The notes beneath the pieces were generated by a model. That model was not told the origin of the DNA, did not search any database, and worked only from the letters and a program-made list of their open reading frames with translations. From contig NZ_CP095732.1 of assembly GCF_020447305.1 (NCBI RefSeq), positions 1,954,501 through 2,018,500 on the forward strand: a stretch of DNA of 64,000 bases. Reading direction: 5' to 3'. The position numbers and the translations under genes were made by a program. Positions 16,395-25,693 of the stretch are shown in pieces. This DNA is from Abyssibius alkaniclasticus. Its GTDB lineage: Bacteria > Pseudomonadota > Alphaproteobacteria > Rhodobacterales > Rhodobacteraceae. Each line of letters begins with the position of its first letter. The stretch's first letter is position 1.

Positions 16395-17135
16395 TTAGCG
16401 CCCCAGATAGACGTCGATGACGTCTTTGTTTTTCGTGACATGGTCAAGGCTGCCTTCTGCCAGCACCGCGCCTTCGTGCAGCACGGTCACCTTGCAGTTG
16501 AGCCGGCGCACGAAATCCATGTCATGTTCGACCACAACAACGGCACGGGTTTTGGCCGCCTCGGTCAGTATTTCGGTGGTTTTTGCGCGTTCTTGCGGGG
16601 TCATTCCGGCGGCAGGCTCGTCAACCAGCAGCAGCTTGGGGTCTTGTGCAAGCAACATGCCTAGCTCCAGCCATTGCTTTTGCCCGTGCGACAGCTCGCC
16701 CGATTTGCGGCTTAGATGCGCCTCCAATCCGATTTGTGCCGCAAGGGTTCTTACGGCCTCTGCATGGGCGGCCGTGGGCTTGTAGAACAGAACGGAAAGC
16801 GGGCCGCGCCGGTTTTTGAGCGCCAGCAGCAGATTGTCAAAAACGCTTTGGTCCTCAAACACGGTCGGCCGCTGGAATTTACGCCCGATACCGGCTTGCG
16901 CGATTTTTGCCTCGCTCATCCCCTTGAGCGAAACGGGGGGTGAACCCCACAGGATTTTGCCCGAATCCGGGCGGGTCTTGCCGGTGACAATATCCATGAA
17001 CGTGGTCTTTCCCGCCCCGTTCGGCCCGATGATCGCGCGCATTTCGGCCGGGCCAATGCGAAATGTCAGGTTGTTGATGGCGGCAAACCCGTTGAAGGAT
17101 ACGCTGACGCCCGAAACTTCAAGCAGCGAACTCAT
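16395..17135 (-). CDS. urtD: urea ABC transporter ATP-binding protein UrtD
   Basis: This is the LivG-type ATPase of the urea importer. The start at 17135 overlaps the urtC stop by ATGA and yields MSSLLEVSGVSVSFNGFAAI; the upstream in-frame extension is antisense-like, arginine-rich sequence over urtC and is rejected. Walker A IGPNGAGKTT is near residue 37, and the signature ELSHGQKQWLELGM near 150 (SHGQ in place of SGGQ, normal for UrtD). Walker B LLLVDEPAAGMTP follows. The length is 246 residues. It works with UrtE on the UrtBC membrane pair. Confidence 0.94.
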   Translation of the reverse strand: MSSLLEVSGVSVSFNGFAAINNLTFRIGPAEMRAIIGPNGAGKTTFMDIVTGKTRPDSGKILWGSPPVSLKGMSEAKIAQAGIGRKFQRPTVFEDQSVFDNLLLALKNRRGPLSVLFYKPTAAHAEAVRTLAAQIGLEAHLSRKSGELSHGQKQWLELGMLLAQDPKLLLVDEPAAGMTPQERAKTTEILTEAAKTRAVVVVEHDMDFVRRLNCKVTVLHEGAVLAEGSLDHVTKNKDVIDVYLGR

Positions 17136-18364
17136 TCCTGTGCCTCGCGTTCTTGCAGGGCGCCGGTTTCGGGGCCGAGTGGTGCGCCATGCCTGTCGGG
17201 GTGGCGCCTGTGGGCAAAGGCATCGAAAATGCCGCTGATGCCCTTGGGCGCCAGCAGGGTGACGGCAACGAATGACAGGCCGAGCAGCACGAGCCACCAG
17301 TCCACCCAAACCACCTTTGCAAAGCCCAAATTCAGGTCGGGCACGCGCCCGCCCGTGAACCAGCTTGACACAAGGCTGACAAAGGCCGCCCCGATGACCG
17401 CGCCGTAAAGCCGCCCGCGACCGCCGATTGCCACCCATACGGCCAGGTAGATCGACGCGATCGGGGCAATTTCCGCCGGGTTGATGATGCCGGCTTGCGG
17501 AAAATACAGCGCGCCGGCAATTCCGGCGATCAGCGCGGCGATCACGAAAACAAACAGTTTGTAGCTTTCAACCGCATAGCCGAGGAACCGCACGCGGGCC
17601 TCGTCATCACGTATGCCGCGGATGACACTGCCGAATTTGCCCGAAACCAGCCAGGCGGCGAAACCATAGCCAAGCGCCAGCGCAAGCGCCGATGCCCAAA
17701 GGAACCAGACGGCCAGACTGTCTTGCGAAACCGCCCCGATACCGGGGATGTTCTGAAGGCCGGAAAGGCCGTTATTGCCGCGCAAACCGCTATTGTTCTG
17801 GAACAGATAAAGCGCCAGCGCCAAAGTCATGGCCTGCGTGAGGATCGACAAGTAAACGCCATTGATCCGGCTTCGAAATGCCAGCCAGCCAAAGGCCAGC
17901 GCCAGCAGCCCCGGCACCAGCAATACCAAGGCAAGTTGTGCCGGCAGGCTGTTGGACACAGCCCAGATCCAGGGAAATTCGCTGCTGCCGACAACGCCGA
18001 AAATCTGCGCCCCGATCGCATCGTTTATTTCCTGATCTGTTGGCGGGATGAGCGAATTTGACAGCGATGCGACAACAATTTCCCGCGTGCGCTCATACAT
18101 GATCCACATGCCGACCATATAGCCGCCAAGCCCGAAAAATGCCGCATGTCCCAATGACAGGATGCCGCAATAGCCCCAGACAAGGTCCATCGCGATGGCC
18201 AGCAGGCACAGGGCCAGAATTTTCCCGAGCGTTTTGGTCATGCCGGTCGAGATGGTTCCAATGCCATAGGCCTCGGACAGAAGTGTTGTCAGCACGGTGA
18301 ACAGCGCAAGCAGCGCCAGAAACACCAGAACCGAGGGGTATTTTAGAAAGAAGCTGCGCTGCAT
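17132..18364 (-). CDS. urtC: urea ABC transporter permease UrtC
   Basis: This is an inner-membrane permease of the LivM type, 410 residues with about ten hydrophobic segments. The family core DLVWGYCGILSLGHAAFFGLGG lies near residues 60-80, and the coupling region RGIRDDEARVRFLGY near 255. A soluble insertion around 115-145 (PTDQEINDAIGAQIFG) distinguishes UrtC from LivM. The gene starts three bases after the urtB stop and overlaps urtD by four. Together with UrtB it forms the urea channel. Confidence 0.94.
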   Translation of the reverse strand: MQRSFFLKYPSVLVFLALLALFTVLTTLLSEAYGIGTISTGMTKTLGKILALCLLAIAMDLVWGYCGILSLGHAAFFGLGGYMVGMWIMYERTREIVVASLSNSLIPPTDQEINDAIGAQIFGVVGSSEFPWIWAVSNSLPAQLALVLLVPGLLALAFGWLAFRSRINGVYLSILTQAMTLALALYLFQNNSGLRGNNGLSGLQNIPGIGAVSQDSLAVWFLWASALALALGYGFAAWLVSGKFGSVIRGIRDDEARVRFLGYAVESYKLFVFVIAALIAGIAGALYFPQAGIINPAEIAPIASIYLAVWVAIGGRGRLYGAVIGAAFVSLVSSWFTGGRVPDLNLGFAKVVWVDWWLVLLGLSFVAVTLLAPKGISGIFDAFAHRRHPDRHGAPLGPETGALQEREAQE

Positions 18365-18367
18365 GGC

Positions 18368-20323
18368 CTAGTCTCCTGCCGCGCGGCCACGCAGCGCGAC
18401 AATGCCACGGGGCCGGAACTGGATGAAAATGATGATGAAGATGATCATGTAGGTTTGCGCCGCGAGCGTATTGCTCGGGTTCAGCCATTCAACCGATTTC
18501 TGGAAGAAGCCGATCATCGTGGCACCTGCCAGCGCACCCCAGATATTGCCAACCCCACCAACGACCACAGTCATGAAACTTTGCACGATATAGTCGTTCC
18601 CAAGCTCGGATGTGACCTTGGCAAACAGGCCGATCGCCACCCCGGCAAGCCCCGCAATGCCCGAGCCAAGGCCGAAGGTCAGCATGTTGACGCGGTCGGT
18701 ATTGATGCCCATGCTGGCCGCCATACGCGCGTTCTGCGTTACCGCCCGTGTTTCCAGGCCAAGGCGGGTGCGCTTCATGATGAACAGGAATACGGCCAGC
18801 AGCATAAGCGCCAGGCCAAAGATTGCGATGCGAATATAGCTGATGGACAGAACGTCATTCACAATCCAGGCACCATCAAGCCAGCCCGGCGCGGTCAGCG
18901 GGCGGGCCTGTGTGCCGAAAATATTCTTGGCAAGCTGTTGCAGGGCAATCGACACGCCGAACGTGGCCAGCAGCGTTTCAAGCGGACGGTTGTAAAGCCA
19001 GCGGATCACCAGCCGTTCCATTGCAACGCCCGCGGCAAATGTCACCAGGAACGCGGCGGGAAGTGCGACGATGATTGACAGTGTGTAATTGGAAATGAAC
19101 AGCTGAACAACATAGCCCGTATAGGCCCCCATCATGATAAACTCGCCATGCGCCATGTTGATGACGCCCATAACGCCAAAGGTTATTGCAAGTCCGATGG
19201 CCGCCAGGAACAGAATGGATGCAAGCGAAAGCGCATCGAGCGTGAGATCGAGCGCCTTGTTCATCCCGACCCTGAATTCGATTGCGCCCAACGCCTCGGT
19301 CACGGCATCTGTCACCGCGCCAGAGGGCTCCAGATAGTTTTCGAAGAAGCTGTATTGCGCGATGGTTGCGCCGATCATGTCATCGGTGAGGCGTGCCGGC
19401 ACCAGGCCGGCAGCGGCCAGGCCGTCATAGGCTTTCAGGCGCGCATCAGGATCGGCGAGCGCGGCGCTCGGCACATCGGCAACCATGCCGTCACTCAGGT
19501 TTTGCTCTAGCGCAGCGCGCAGAAATTCGGGGGTGAGCCGCGGGGCTGCAAGGCCATTATCGACTAGAATTTGATAGGCGCTTTCCACGGTAAATGCGCC
19601 GCGCCCGGGCACCAATTCGCGCGCCACATTGGCGGTGGCTGGAATTTCGCCTTCCACAACAACAAGTTCGCTGGCCAAAAGCGGGTTCAGTGCCGCGCGA
19701 ACATCGAGTGAGATATCGGCGCCAAGCGAGGAAATCGCCGTAATGCGTGCCTGTGTGTCCGGATCATACCGCAAGGTGAGCAGCGCGGCCACGCGGGTTT
19801 TCAGCGCGCGGATCTCCGGGTCGGTTTCGCCTGCCAGCGAGGCGCGCAAGGGCGCAAGATGCTCGGCCGCCGGATTGCGCTGCAAGGAGGCCAGCGCATC
19901 ACGTCGGCGCTGCGGGTCGGGGTCGTCCAGCTGAAAGCGCACCAGGGCGCTGCCGATCAGGGCGCGAATGCCGCTATTCGGGTTGATCCGGGCCAGACTG
20001 GCGCTGTCAAAGTCACCAAGCTGCGCGCCATCGGAAAACCGGAACAGGCGGATCATGCCGTTTTCAAGCGCGGCACCATAGTAAAACAGCCCGTCATCGG
20101 GAGTCTGATAGAGTTCCTTGGCCTGCCAGCGCTGCAAGACGGTTTGCGCCGATGGCAGCCCGCTTTCCGCAATCGCCGCGATTGCCGGCTCGATGCTGCG
20201 CCGCGAGCTTTCCTCGATCAGGGCGCGGTTTTCCTGAAGGATGGCCTGAATGTCGCTGATCTGCGCAAGCGCGCCTGCCGGAACGCATAATGAGGCAAAA
20301 AATATCAGTAAGAAAGCACGCAT
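18368..20323 (-). CDS. urtB: urea ABC transporter permease UrtB with long exported N-terminal domain
   Basis: This is a LivH-type permease, but the membrane part only begins near residue 355 (ALDLTLDALSLASILFLAAI), with GLAITFGVMGVINMAHGEFI and later the EAA-like TRAVTQNARMAASMG loop. The first ~350 residues start with a signal peptide (MRAFLLIFFASLCVPAGALA) and form a soluble helical, HEAT-like domain expected to sit in the periplasm. Long N-terminal domains are known in many UrtB proteins; 651 residues is at the upper end. The gene is 53 bases after urtA, across a hairpin. Confidence 0.92.
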   Translation of the reverse strand: MRAFLLIFFASLCVPAGALAQISDIQAILQENRALIEESSRRSIEPAIAAIAESGLPSAQTVLQRWQAKELYQTPDDGLFYYGAALENGMIRLFRFSDGAQLGDFDSASLARINPNSGIRALIGSALVRFQLDDPDPQRRRDALASLQRNPAAEHLAPLRASLAGETDPEIRALKTRVAALLTLRYDPDTQARITAISSLGADISLDVRAALNPLLASELVVVEGEIPATANVARELVPGRGAFTVESAYQILVDNGLAAPRLTPEFLRAALEQNLSDGMVADVPSAALADPDARLKAYDGLAAAGLVPARLTDDMIGATIAQYSFFENYLEPSGAVTDAVTEALGAIEFRVGMNKALDLTLDALSLASILFLAAIGLAITFGVMGVINMAHGEFIMMGAYTGYVVQLFISNYTLSIIVALPAAFLVTFAAGVAMERLVIRWLYNRPLETLLATFGVSIALQQLAKNIFGTQARPLTAPGWLDGAWIVNDVLSISYIRIAIFGLALMLLAVFLFIMKRTRLGLETRAVTQNARMAASMGINTDRVNMLTFGLGSGIAGLAGVAIGLFAKVTSELGNDYIVQSFMTVVVGGVGNIWGALAGATMIGFFQKSVEWLNPSNTLAAQTYMIIFIIIFIQFRPRGIVALRGRAAGD

Positions 20324-20343
20324 GAACCTTGCTCCAATGCTGC

Positions 20344-20367
20344 GGGAAAGGGGCGAGCCCCTTTCCC
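20344..20367 (-). promoter_or_regulatory. intercistronic hairpin between urtA and urtB
   Basis: GGGAAAGGGG (20344-20353) and CCCCTTTCCC (20358-20367) are exact complements around a 4-base loop. On the transcribed strand no U-tract follows, so this is more likely an mRNA-stabilising or attenuating hairpin at the 3' end of the abundant urtA message than a full terminator. It matches the position of hairpins behind the other three ABC binding-protein genes. Confidence 0.75.
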
Positions 20368-20376
20368 TGTCTTGTT

Positions 20377-21654
20377 TCAGTAATTGGAGTTCAACTGCAC
20401 GCAGGTTTCGGTTTCGGTGTTATACATGCCGCAGTTCAGCGTCTGCCAATCCGATATCAACACAGCGGATTCCGGCAGGAAATCTGTCCATGCGTCGCCC
20501 GGCACCTCTTCTGTCTGGCTGACGATGTCAAACTGGCCATCTGCCTGGATTTCACCAATCAGCACCGGTTTGGTAATGTGGTGGTTGGGCAGCATTTCGG
20601 CAATTCCGCCTGTCAGATTGGGCACTTGCAGCCCATACATGGCGGCGCGCACGGCATCGACATCGGTGGTGCCGGCGGCTTCAACCGCAGCAACCCACAT
20701 CCGGAAGCCGATCACCGTGGCTTCCATCGGGTCATTGGTAACGGCGTCTTCACCCATGCGGGCCTTCCATGCGGCAATGAAGGCCGTATTGGCTTCGCTT
20801 TCAGCCGACTGGAAGTAGTTCCAGGCCGCCAGATGGCCAACCAGGTTCGATGTATCAAGGCCCGACAGTTCTTCCTCGCCAACCGAGAAGGCGATGACGG
20901 GAATATCGTCAGCCGAAATGCCGGCTGCGGCCAGCTCTTTGTAGAACCCGATATTGGCATCGCCATTGACCGTTGAAATCACGCCAACGCGTTTGCCATC
21001 GGCGCCAAGCGCAACAATATCTGCAACAATGCTCGACCAGTCGGAATGCCCGAACGGGGTGTAGTTCACAAAGATATCTTCAGCGGCGATTCCGCGATCC
21101 AGCAGATAGGCCTCGAGAATATTGTTGGTCGTGCGCGGGTAGACATAGTCGGTGCCGATCAGCGCGAATTTTTCAATTCCCAATTCTTCAAGGAAATAGT
21201 CGGTTGCCGGAATGGCCTGCTGGTTCGGGGCGGCGCCTGTGTAAAACACGTTGCGCGAGCTTTCTTCGCCCTCATACTGGACCGGGTAGAACATCAGCCC
21301 GTTCAGTTCTTCAATGACCGGCAGCACCGATTTGCGGCTGACGCTTGTCCAGCCCCCGAAAATTACCGCAACCTGTTCTGTGGTCAGCAGTTCACGGGCC
21401 TTTTCAGCGAAAAGCGGCCAGTCTGATGCCGGATCGACAACCACAGCTTCGAGCTGGCGGCCCAGAACGCCGCCATTTGCGTTCTGCTCGTCAATCAGCA
21501 TCAGCACCGTGTCTTTCAGCGTGGTTTCGGAAATGGCCATCGTGCCCGACAATGAATGCAGCACGCCAACGGGAATCGTCTCTTGCGCCTGTGCGCCAAT
21601 CGCCGATGCGCCGAACGCGACGGTGGTGAGCATCGCAATGCTTGATAGTTTCAT
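20377..21654 (-). CDS. urtA: urea ABC transporter substrate-binding protein UrtA
   Basis: This is the periplasmic urea receptor of the UrtABCDE importer. The ATG at 21654 follows GGAG at 8 bases and begins a signal peptide (MKLSSIAMLTTVAFGASAIG, cleavage after AQA); upstream in-frame starts have no such support. The mature protein begins ETIPVGVLHSLSGTMAISET, a hallmark of UrtA, and continues with FGGWTSVSRKSVLPVIEELNG and FYPVQYEGEESSRNVFYTGA. Two cysteines near the C-terminus (LNCGMYNTETETCVQL) are usual. The length of 425 residues is typical. The 5' leader holds nested inverted repeats and the upstream region an NtrC-like site. Confidence 0.95.
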   Translation of the reverse strand: MKLSSIAMLTTVAFGASAIGAQAQETIPVGVLHSLSGTMAISETTLKDTVLMLIDEQNANGGVLGRQLEAVVVDPASDWPLFAEKARELLTTEQVAVIFGGWTSVSRKSVLPVIEELNGLMFYPVQYEGEESSRNVFYTGAAPNQQAIPATDYFLEELGIEKFALIGTDYVYPRTTNNILEAYLLDRGIAAEDIFVNYTPFGHSDWSSIVADIVALGADGKRVGVISTVNGDANIGFYKELAAAGISADDIPVIAFSVGEEELSGLDTSNLVGHLAAWNYFQSAESEANTAFIAAWKARMGEDAVTNDPMEATVIGFRMWVAAVEAAGTTDVDAVRAAMYGLQVPNLTGGIAEMLPNHHITKPVLIGEIQADGQFDIVSQTEEVPGDAWTDFLPESAVLISDWQTLNCGMYNTETETCVQLNSNY

Positions 21655-21669
21655 GTAGATATCTCCATA

Positions 21670-21727
21670 CAGAACAGATGGAACCCGCGCCTTGAAGCAC
21701 AGGCGCAACGGTCGTATATCTGTTCTG
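21670..21727 (-). promoter_or_regulatory. nested inverted repeats in the urtA leader (candidate structured 5' UTR)
   Basis: An outer pair, CAGAACAGAT (21670-21679) and ATCTGTTCTG (21718-21727), is an exact 10-base inverted repeat. Inside it GCGCCT (21687-21692) and AGGCGC (21701-21706) form a second exact 6-base stem with an 8-base loop. In the urtA transcript the outer stem ends a few bases before the GGAG ribosome site. It could be an mRNA stabiliser, a cis-regulatory RNA, or, if not transcribed, a protein operator. It resembles no riboswitch class that I can name. Confidence 0.5.
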
Positions 21728-21879
21728 CAACTCAAAAGTTGCACCCGTGTGGCGGCCCAATTGATTTCCACGTCGTCGGGTCGTCACACACCCCGTATCC
21801 TACGAAGTGGCCCCATCATTTTGCGATGCAGCATAATGTCAACGCAATTGCAGCATTTCTGCGATCGGTTGGTGGGTTA

Positions 21880-21896
21880 TGCTCAAAAATAGTGCA
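21880..21896. promoter_or_regulatory. candidate NtrC-binding site
   Basis: On the minus strand the site reads TGCACTATTTTTGAGCA, an imperfect dyad close to the enterobacterial NtrC consensus TGCAC(N)nGGTGCA. It lies between urea uptake and urease genes, which are nitrogen-controlled in many bacteria. A single weakly matching site is only suggestive, and no sigma-54 promoter was found nearby. Confidence 0.4.
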
Positions 21897-21991
21897 TAGC
21901 GCCCATGTAGCCTAAAAATTGGGCACACGATTCAGATATGGCCGGAAAACTGCGAAATTTTCTGTAGGTTTACGCCTGTGCGTGGTCTGGA

Positions 21992-22876
21992 ATGGCTGAA
22001 GCAAAAACCTGCCGGGGGCAAATCATCAACCAGGTGGCCAAATTCGATTGCAAGGCGGACAGCGCCGCGCAGCAGCAGCAACCGCGCGCGCGTGGTGCCG
22101 CATTTCTGCGTGTGAGCGCGGGGCTTGACGGGCAAACAGGTTTGGCTGATCTGCGGCAATCCGGGTCGCTGAAACTGGTTTTTCCCCGCAGCTACAGGCG
22201 CGGCGCCGAGGCGATTATCGTCAATACCGCCGGTGGTATTACGGGCGGTGACAGGTTTTCCTTGCGCGCGGAAATCGGCCACGGGGCCAGCCTTTGCCTG
22301 ACAACCCAGGCTGCCGAACGCGCCTATCGCGCCCAGCCACACGAGGTTGGAAGGCTAGAAACCCATGCCCGGCTATGCACAGGGGCGCGGCTGAACTGGC
22401 TGCCGCAGGAAATGATTATTTTCGATCACGCGGCGCTGCACCGCAGGCTTGAAGTTGACATGGCCGATGACAGCAGCCTGCTGCTGGTTGAACCGCTGGT
22501 TTTCGGGCGCGCCGCGATGCGTGAACGTCTTAACAATATCAACTTCAAGGACCGGATCGTTGTTCGGCGGAATGCCCGCCCGATCTTTGTCGATGGCATT
22601 GACCTTGCAGCCGATGCCTCGGCGCATCTGGCGCGCGCGGCAACGGGGGCGGGTGCGGGCGCAATGGCCAGCCTTGTATTTGTCGATACGAAGGCCGCAG
22701 GCCAGCTTGCGCATATTCGCAGCCTGCTGCCCGCAACGGCCGGCGCCAGCATGATCGCTGCCGATATTCTGGTGCTGCGAATGCTTGCCGCCGACAGTTT
22801 TGAGCTGCGCTGCAACCTTGTGCCGATACTCGATCATCTAACCCAAAATTCCCTGCCAGTGTCATGGAGGCTTTAG
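21992..22876 (+). CDS. ureD: urease accessory protein UreD
   Basis: This is the scaffold that binds apo-urease and, with UreF and UreG, delivers nickel. The 294-residue protein shows the family segments [24 protein letters not shown] near residues 75-90, and [15 protein letters not shown]. It is the first gene of a seven-gene urease operon, ureDABCEFG, divergent from the urea transporter. The ATG at 21992 has only a weak ribosome site (TCTGGA). Only three bases separate its stop from ureA. Confidence 0.93.
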   Translation: MAEAKTCRGQIINQVAKFDCKADSAAQQQQPRARGAAFLRVSAGLDGQTGLADLRQSGSLKLVFPRSYRRGAEAIIVNTAGGITGGDRFSLRAEIGHGASLCLTTQAAERAYRAQPHEVGRLETHARLCTGARLNWLPQEMIIFDHAALHRRLEVDMADDSSLLLVEPLVFGRAAMRERLNNINFKDRIVVRRNARPIFVDGIDLAADASAHLARAATGAGAGAMASLVFVDTKAAGQLAHIRSLLPATAGASMIAADILVLRMLAADSFELRCNLVPILDHLTQNSLPVSWRL

Positions 22877-22879
22877 CAC

Positions 22880-23212
22880 ATGCAACTTACCCCCCGCGAA
22901 AAAGACAAACTGCTGATCGCAATGGCCGCCGAAGTGGCGCGCAAGCGGCTGTCGCGCGGCGTAAAGCTGAACTATCCCGAGGCGATTGCGCTGATTACCG
23001 ATGCGGTTGTGGAAGGCGCGCGCGACGGGCGCTCGGTGGCCGATATGATGCAGGCCGGCGGGCATGTCATTACCCGCGAGCAATGTATGGATGGCATTGC
23101 CGAGATGATACAGGAGGTGCAGGTCGAGGCGACCTTTCCGGATGGCACCAAACTTGTGACCGTTCACAACCCGATCAGATGGCGCAGCGCGCAAATGGAG
23201 CAGGCCCAATGA
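22880..23212 (+). CDS. ureA: urease gamma subunit UreA
   Basis: This is the smallest structural subunit of urease (110 residues, starting [20 protein letters not shown]). The conserved stretches [12 protein letters not shown] and VTREQ-like [21 protein letters not shown] are intact, and the segment [14 protein letters not shown] closes the subunit. A short C-terminal extension ([11 protein letters not shown]) goes slightly past the usual 100 residues. Its stop overlaps the ureB start by ATGA. Confidence 0.96.
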   Translation: MQLTPREKDKLLIAMAAEVARKRLSRGVKLNYPEAIALITDAVVEGARDGRSVADMMQAGGHVITREQCMDGIAEMIQEVQVEATFPDGTKLVTVHNPIRWRSAQMEQAQ

Positions 23213-23514
23213 TCCCCGGTGAAATTATCGTGGCCGATGGCCAGATCCTTCTGAATGCAGGCGCGGCCACGCAAACCCTGATTGTTGCAAATACGGGTGA
23301 TCGGCCGGTGCAGGTGGGCAGCCATTACCATTTTGCCGAAAGCAACCCCGCATTGGCCTTTGACCGTGGCCTTGCACGCGGAAAGCGGCTGGATATTCCG
23401 GCAGGCACCGCCGTGCGCTTCGAGCCGGGGCAACGGCGCGAGGTTACGCTTGTGGATATTGGCGGCGCGCGGCGGGTGTTCGGCTTCAATGGTCAGATCA
23501 TGGGAGATTTATAG
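23209..23514 (+). CDS. ureB: urease beta subunit UreB
   Basis: This is the second structural urease subunit, 101 residues. The start at 23209 ([20 protein letters not shown]) overlaps the ureA stop. The family motifs [19 protein letters not shown] (about 25-44) and the C-terminal [14 protein letters not shown] are present. It assembles with UreA and UreC as the (alpha-beta-gamma) trimer. An upstream extension in the same frame runs through ureA and is not used. Its stop shares one base with the ureC start. Confidence 0.96.
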   Translation: MIPGEIIVADGQILLNAGAATQTLIVANTGDRPVQVGSHYHFAESNPALAFDRGLARGKRLDIPAGTAVRFEPGQRREVTLVDIGGARRVFGFNGQIMGDL

Positions 23515-25223
23515 TGCCTTATGCAATTCCACGCGCACAATATGCCGCCATGTATGGCCCGACGACCGGTGACAAGGTCCGGCTTGCCGATACAGACCTG
23601 GTCATCGAGGTGGAGCAGGATTTCACGCTTTATGGCGAAGAGGTCAAATTCGGTGGCGGAAAGGTCATTCGCGACGGGATGGGCCAAAGCCAGCAGACCC
23701 GCGCAGACGGGGCTGTCGATACGGTCATAACCAATGCGCTGATCGTCGATCATTCCGGAATTTATAAAGCCGACATTGCTTTGAAAGACGGGCTGATTCA
23801 CGCCATCGGCAAGGCCGGCAACCCCGATACGCAGCCCGGTGTGGATATCGTCATCGGGCCGGGCACCGAAATTATTGCAGGCGAAGGGCGCATTCTTACC
23901 GCCGGCGGCATGGATAGCCATATCCATTTCATTTGCCCCCAGCAGATGGAAGATTCGCTGCAATCGGGCGTTACCACCTGTTTTGGCGGCGGCACCGGCC
24001 CTGCACACGGGACTTTGGCAACAACCTGCACCCCCGGCCCCTGGCATATCGGGCGGATGTTGCAGGCGTTTGACGGCATTCCGATGAATATCGGCCTTTC
24101 CGGCAAGGGCAATGCCAGCCAGCCCGCCGCATTGGTTGAAATGGTCAATGCAGGCGCATGTGCGCTGAAACTGCACGAGGATTGGGGCACCACGCCGGCA
24201 GCGATAGATTGCTGCCTGTCGGTGGCCGATGACATGGATGTGCAGGTGATGATCCACACCGACACGCTTAATGAAAGCGGCTTCGTTGAACACACGATCG
24301 CGGCCATGAAGGCGCGCACGATCCATGCGTTCCATACCGAAGGTGCCGGTGGTGGCCATGCCCCCGATATTATCAAGCTCTGTGGCGAAAGCTATGTCTT
24401 GCCCTCGTCAACAAACCCGACACGGCCGTTCACGGTCAACACGCTGGAAGAGCATCTGGATATGCTCATGGTTTGCCACCATCTCGACAAATCCATTCCC
24501 GAAGACATTGCCTTTGCCGAAAGCCGTATCCGGCGCGAAACCATTGCCGCCGAGGATATTCTGCACGATATCGGCGCATTCTCGATTATCGCTTCCGACA
24601 GTCAGGCAATGGGCCGGGTGGGCGAAGTGCTGATCCGCACGTGGCAGACAGCCGACAAGATGAAAAAGCAGCGCGGCCGTTTGCCCGAAGAGCGTGGCGA
24701 GAACGACAATTTCCGGGTGCGCCGCTATATTGCAAAATACACGATCAACCCGGCCGTCGCCCAGGGGGTTTCGCATGTGCTTGGCAGTATTGCCGTGGGC
24801 AAGCGCGCCGATCTTGTGCTGTGGAACCCGGCTTTCTTCGGGGTCAAGCCGGAAATGGTTCTCATGGCGGGCACGATCGTGGTGGCGCAGATGGGTGATC
24901 CGAACGCCTCTATCCCGACGCCGCAGCCGGTATACACGCGGCCGATGTTCGGCGCTTTCGGGCGCTCGCTTGAACAGTCGAGCGTGACCTTCGTGTCAGC
25001 CGCCGCCGCTGCCAACGGTATCGGGCAAAGCCTTGGTTTGCGCAAGCAAACACTTGCCGTCACGAATACGCGCAATATTGGCAAGGCCGATATGCTGCTG
25101 AATTGCGCCCTGCCGCAGATAGAGGTTCACCCTGAAACCTACGAAGTGCGCGCCGATGGCGAATTGCTCACCTGTCAACCCGCCGAGGTCTTGCCGATGG
25201 CACAACGCTATTTCCTGTTCTGA
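23514..25223 (+). CDS. ureC: urease alpha (catalytic) subunit UreC
   Basis: This is the nickel-containing catalytic subunit that hydrolyses urea to ammonia and carbamate. The 569-residue protein starts at a GTG that overlaps the ureB stop by one base ([20 protein letters not shown]). All nickel ligands are recognisable: His136 and His138 (DSHIHF), the carbamylated lysine Lys219 (ALKLHEDW), His248 (MIHTDT), His274 ([14 protein letters not shown]) and Asp362 (IASDSQAM). The mobile flap [13 protein letters not shown] carries Cys321 and its histidine. The protein appears complete and active. Confidence 0.98.
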   Translation: MPYAIPRAQYAAMYGPTTGDKVRLADTDLVIEVEQDFTLYGEEVKFGGGKVIRDGMGQSQQTRADGAVDTVITNALIVDHSGIYKADIALKDGLIHAIGKAGNPDTQPGVDIVIGPGTEIIAGEGRILTAGGMDSHIHFICPQQMEDSLQSGVTTCFGGGTGPAHGTLATTCTPGPWHIGRMLQAFDGIPMNIGLSGKGNASQPAALVEMVNAGACALKLHEDWGTTPAAIDCCLSVADDMDVQVMIHTDTLNESGFVEHTIAAMKARTIHAFHTEGAGGGHAPDIIKLCGESYVLPSSTNPTRPFTVNTLEEHLDMLMVCHHLDKSIPEDIAFAESRIRRETIAAEDILHDIGAFSIIASDSQAMGRVGEVLIRTWQTADKMKKQRGRLPEERGENDNFRVRRYIAKYTINPAVAQGVSHVLGSIAVGKRADLVLWNPAFFGVKPEMVLMAGTIVVAQMGDPNASIPTPQPVYTRPMFGAFGRSLEQSSVTFVSAAAAANGIGQSLGLRKQTLAVTNTRNIGKADMLLNCALPQIEVHPETYEVRADGELLTCQPAEVLPMAQRYFLF

Positions 25224-25693
25224 TGGCCGCGTTCATTTCACAAAAGTTGCGCCTTGCCGGCACGTGGCGTGGTGCCATCGACAGGCTCGAACTTAGCTAT
25301 GACGACCGCTTCTTGCGGCGAAAGCTGCTGCGCAGCGTGGCGGGCAGGTCGGTGCTGGTCGACCTTGCACAGACCATGTCGCTTGGGCATGGCGATGCGC
25401 TGGAACTGGCAGGCGGCGAACTGGTCGAGATTTGTGCGGCAGACGAAGATTTGCTGGCGATCAGCGGCGAAAACCTGGTGCAACTGGCCTGGCATATCGG
25501 CAATCGCCATACGCCCTGCCAGATAGAGCCCGATCGGCTGCTCATTCAGCCCGACCCGGTTATCGGGCATATGCTGGCGCATCTGGGTGCAAGCGTGACA
25601 CCAACCCGTCAGGCATTCAACCCCGAGGGTGGTGCCTATGGGCATGGTCGCACCCACGCCCATGCGCATGGGCATACCGCCCATGATCACTGA
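25223..25693 (+). CDS. ureE: urease accessory protein UreE (nickel metallochaperone)
   Basis: This is a nickel donor for urease maturation, 156 residues. The N-terminal peptide-binding domain is followed by the metal-binding domain (WHIGNRHTPCQIEPDRLLI near 89-108, and VIGHMLAHLGASV near 112-124). The C-terminal tail is histidine-rich ([17 protein letters not shown]), a nickel-storage feature found in many UreE proteins. The ATG overlaps the ureC stop by one base, and its end overlaps ureF by 11 bases. Confidence 0.94.
   Translation: MAAFISQKLRLAGTWRGAIDRLELSYDDRFLRRKLLRSVAGRSVLVDLAQTMSLGHGDALELAGGELVEICAADEDLLAISGENLVQLAWHIGNRHTPCQIEPDRLLIQPDPVIGHMLAHLGASVTPTRQAFNPEGGAYGHGRTHAHAHGHTAHDH

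Larger units (their letters stand above)
21655..21991. other. divergent urtA-ureD control region
   Basis: These 337 bases separate the urea importer from the urease operon and contain no gene. They hold the urtA leader repeats, an NtrC-like site at 21880-21896, and AT-richer segments around 21830-21950 where promoters are expected. I could not assign confident -35/-10 pairs or a sigma-54 box. Confidence 0.6.
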
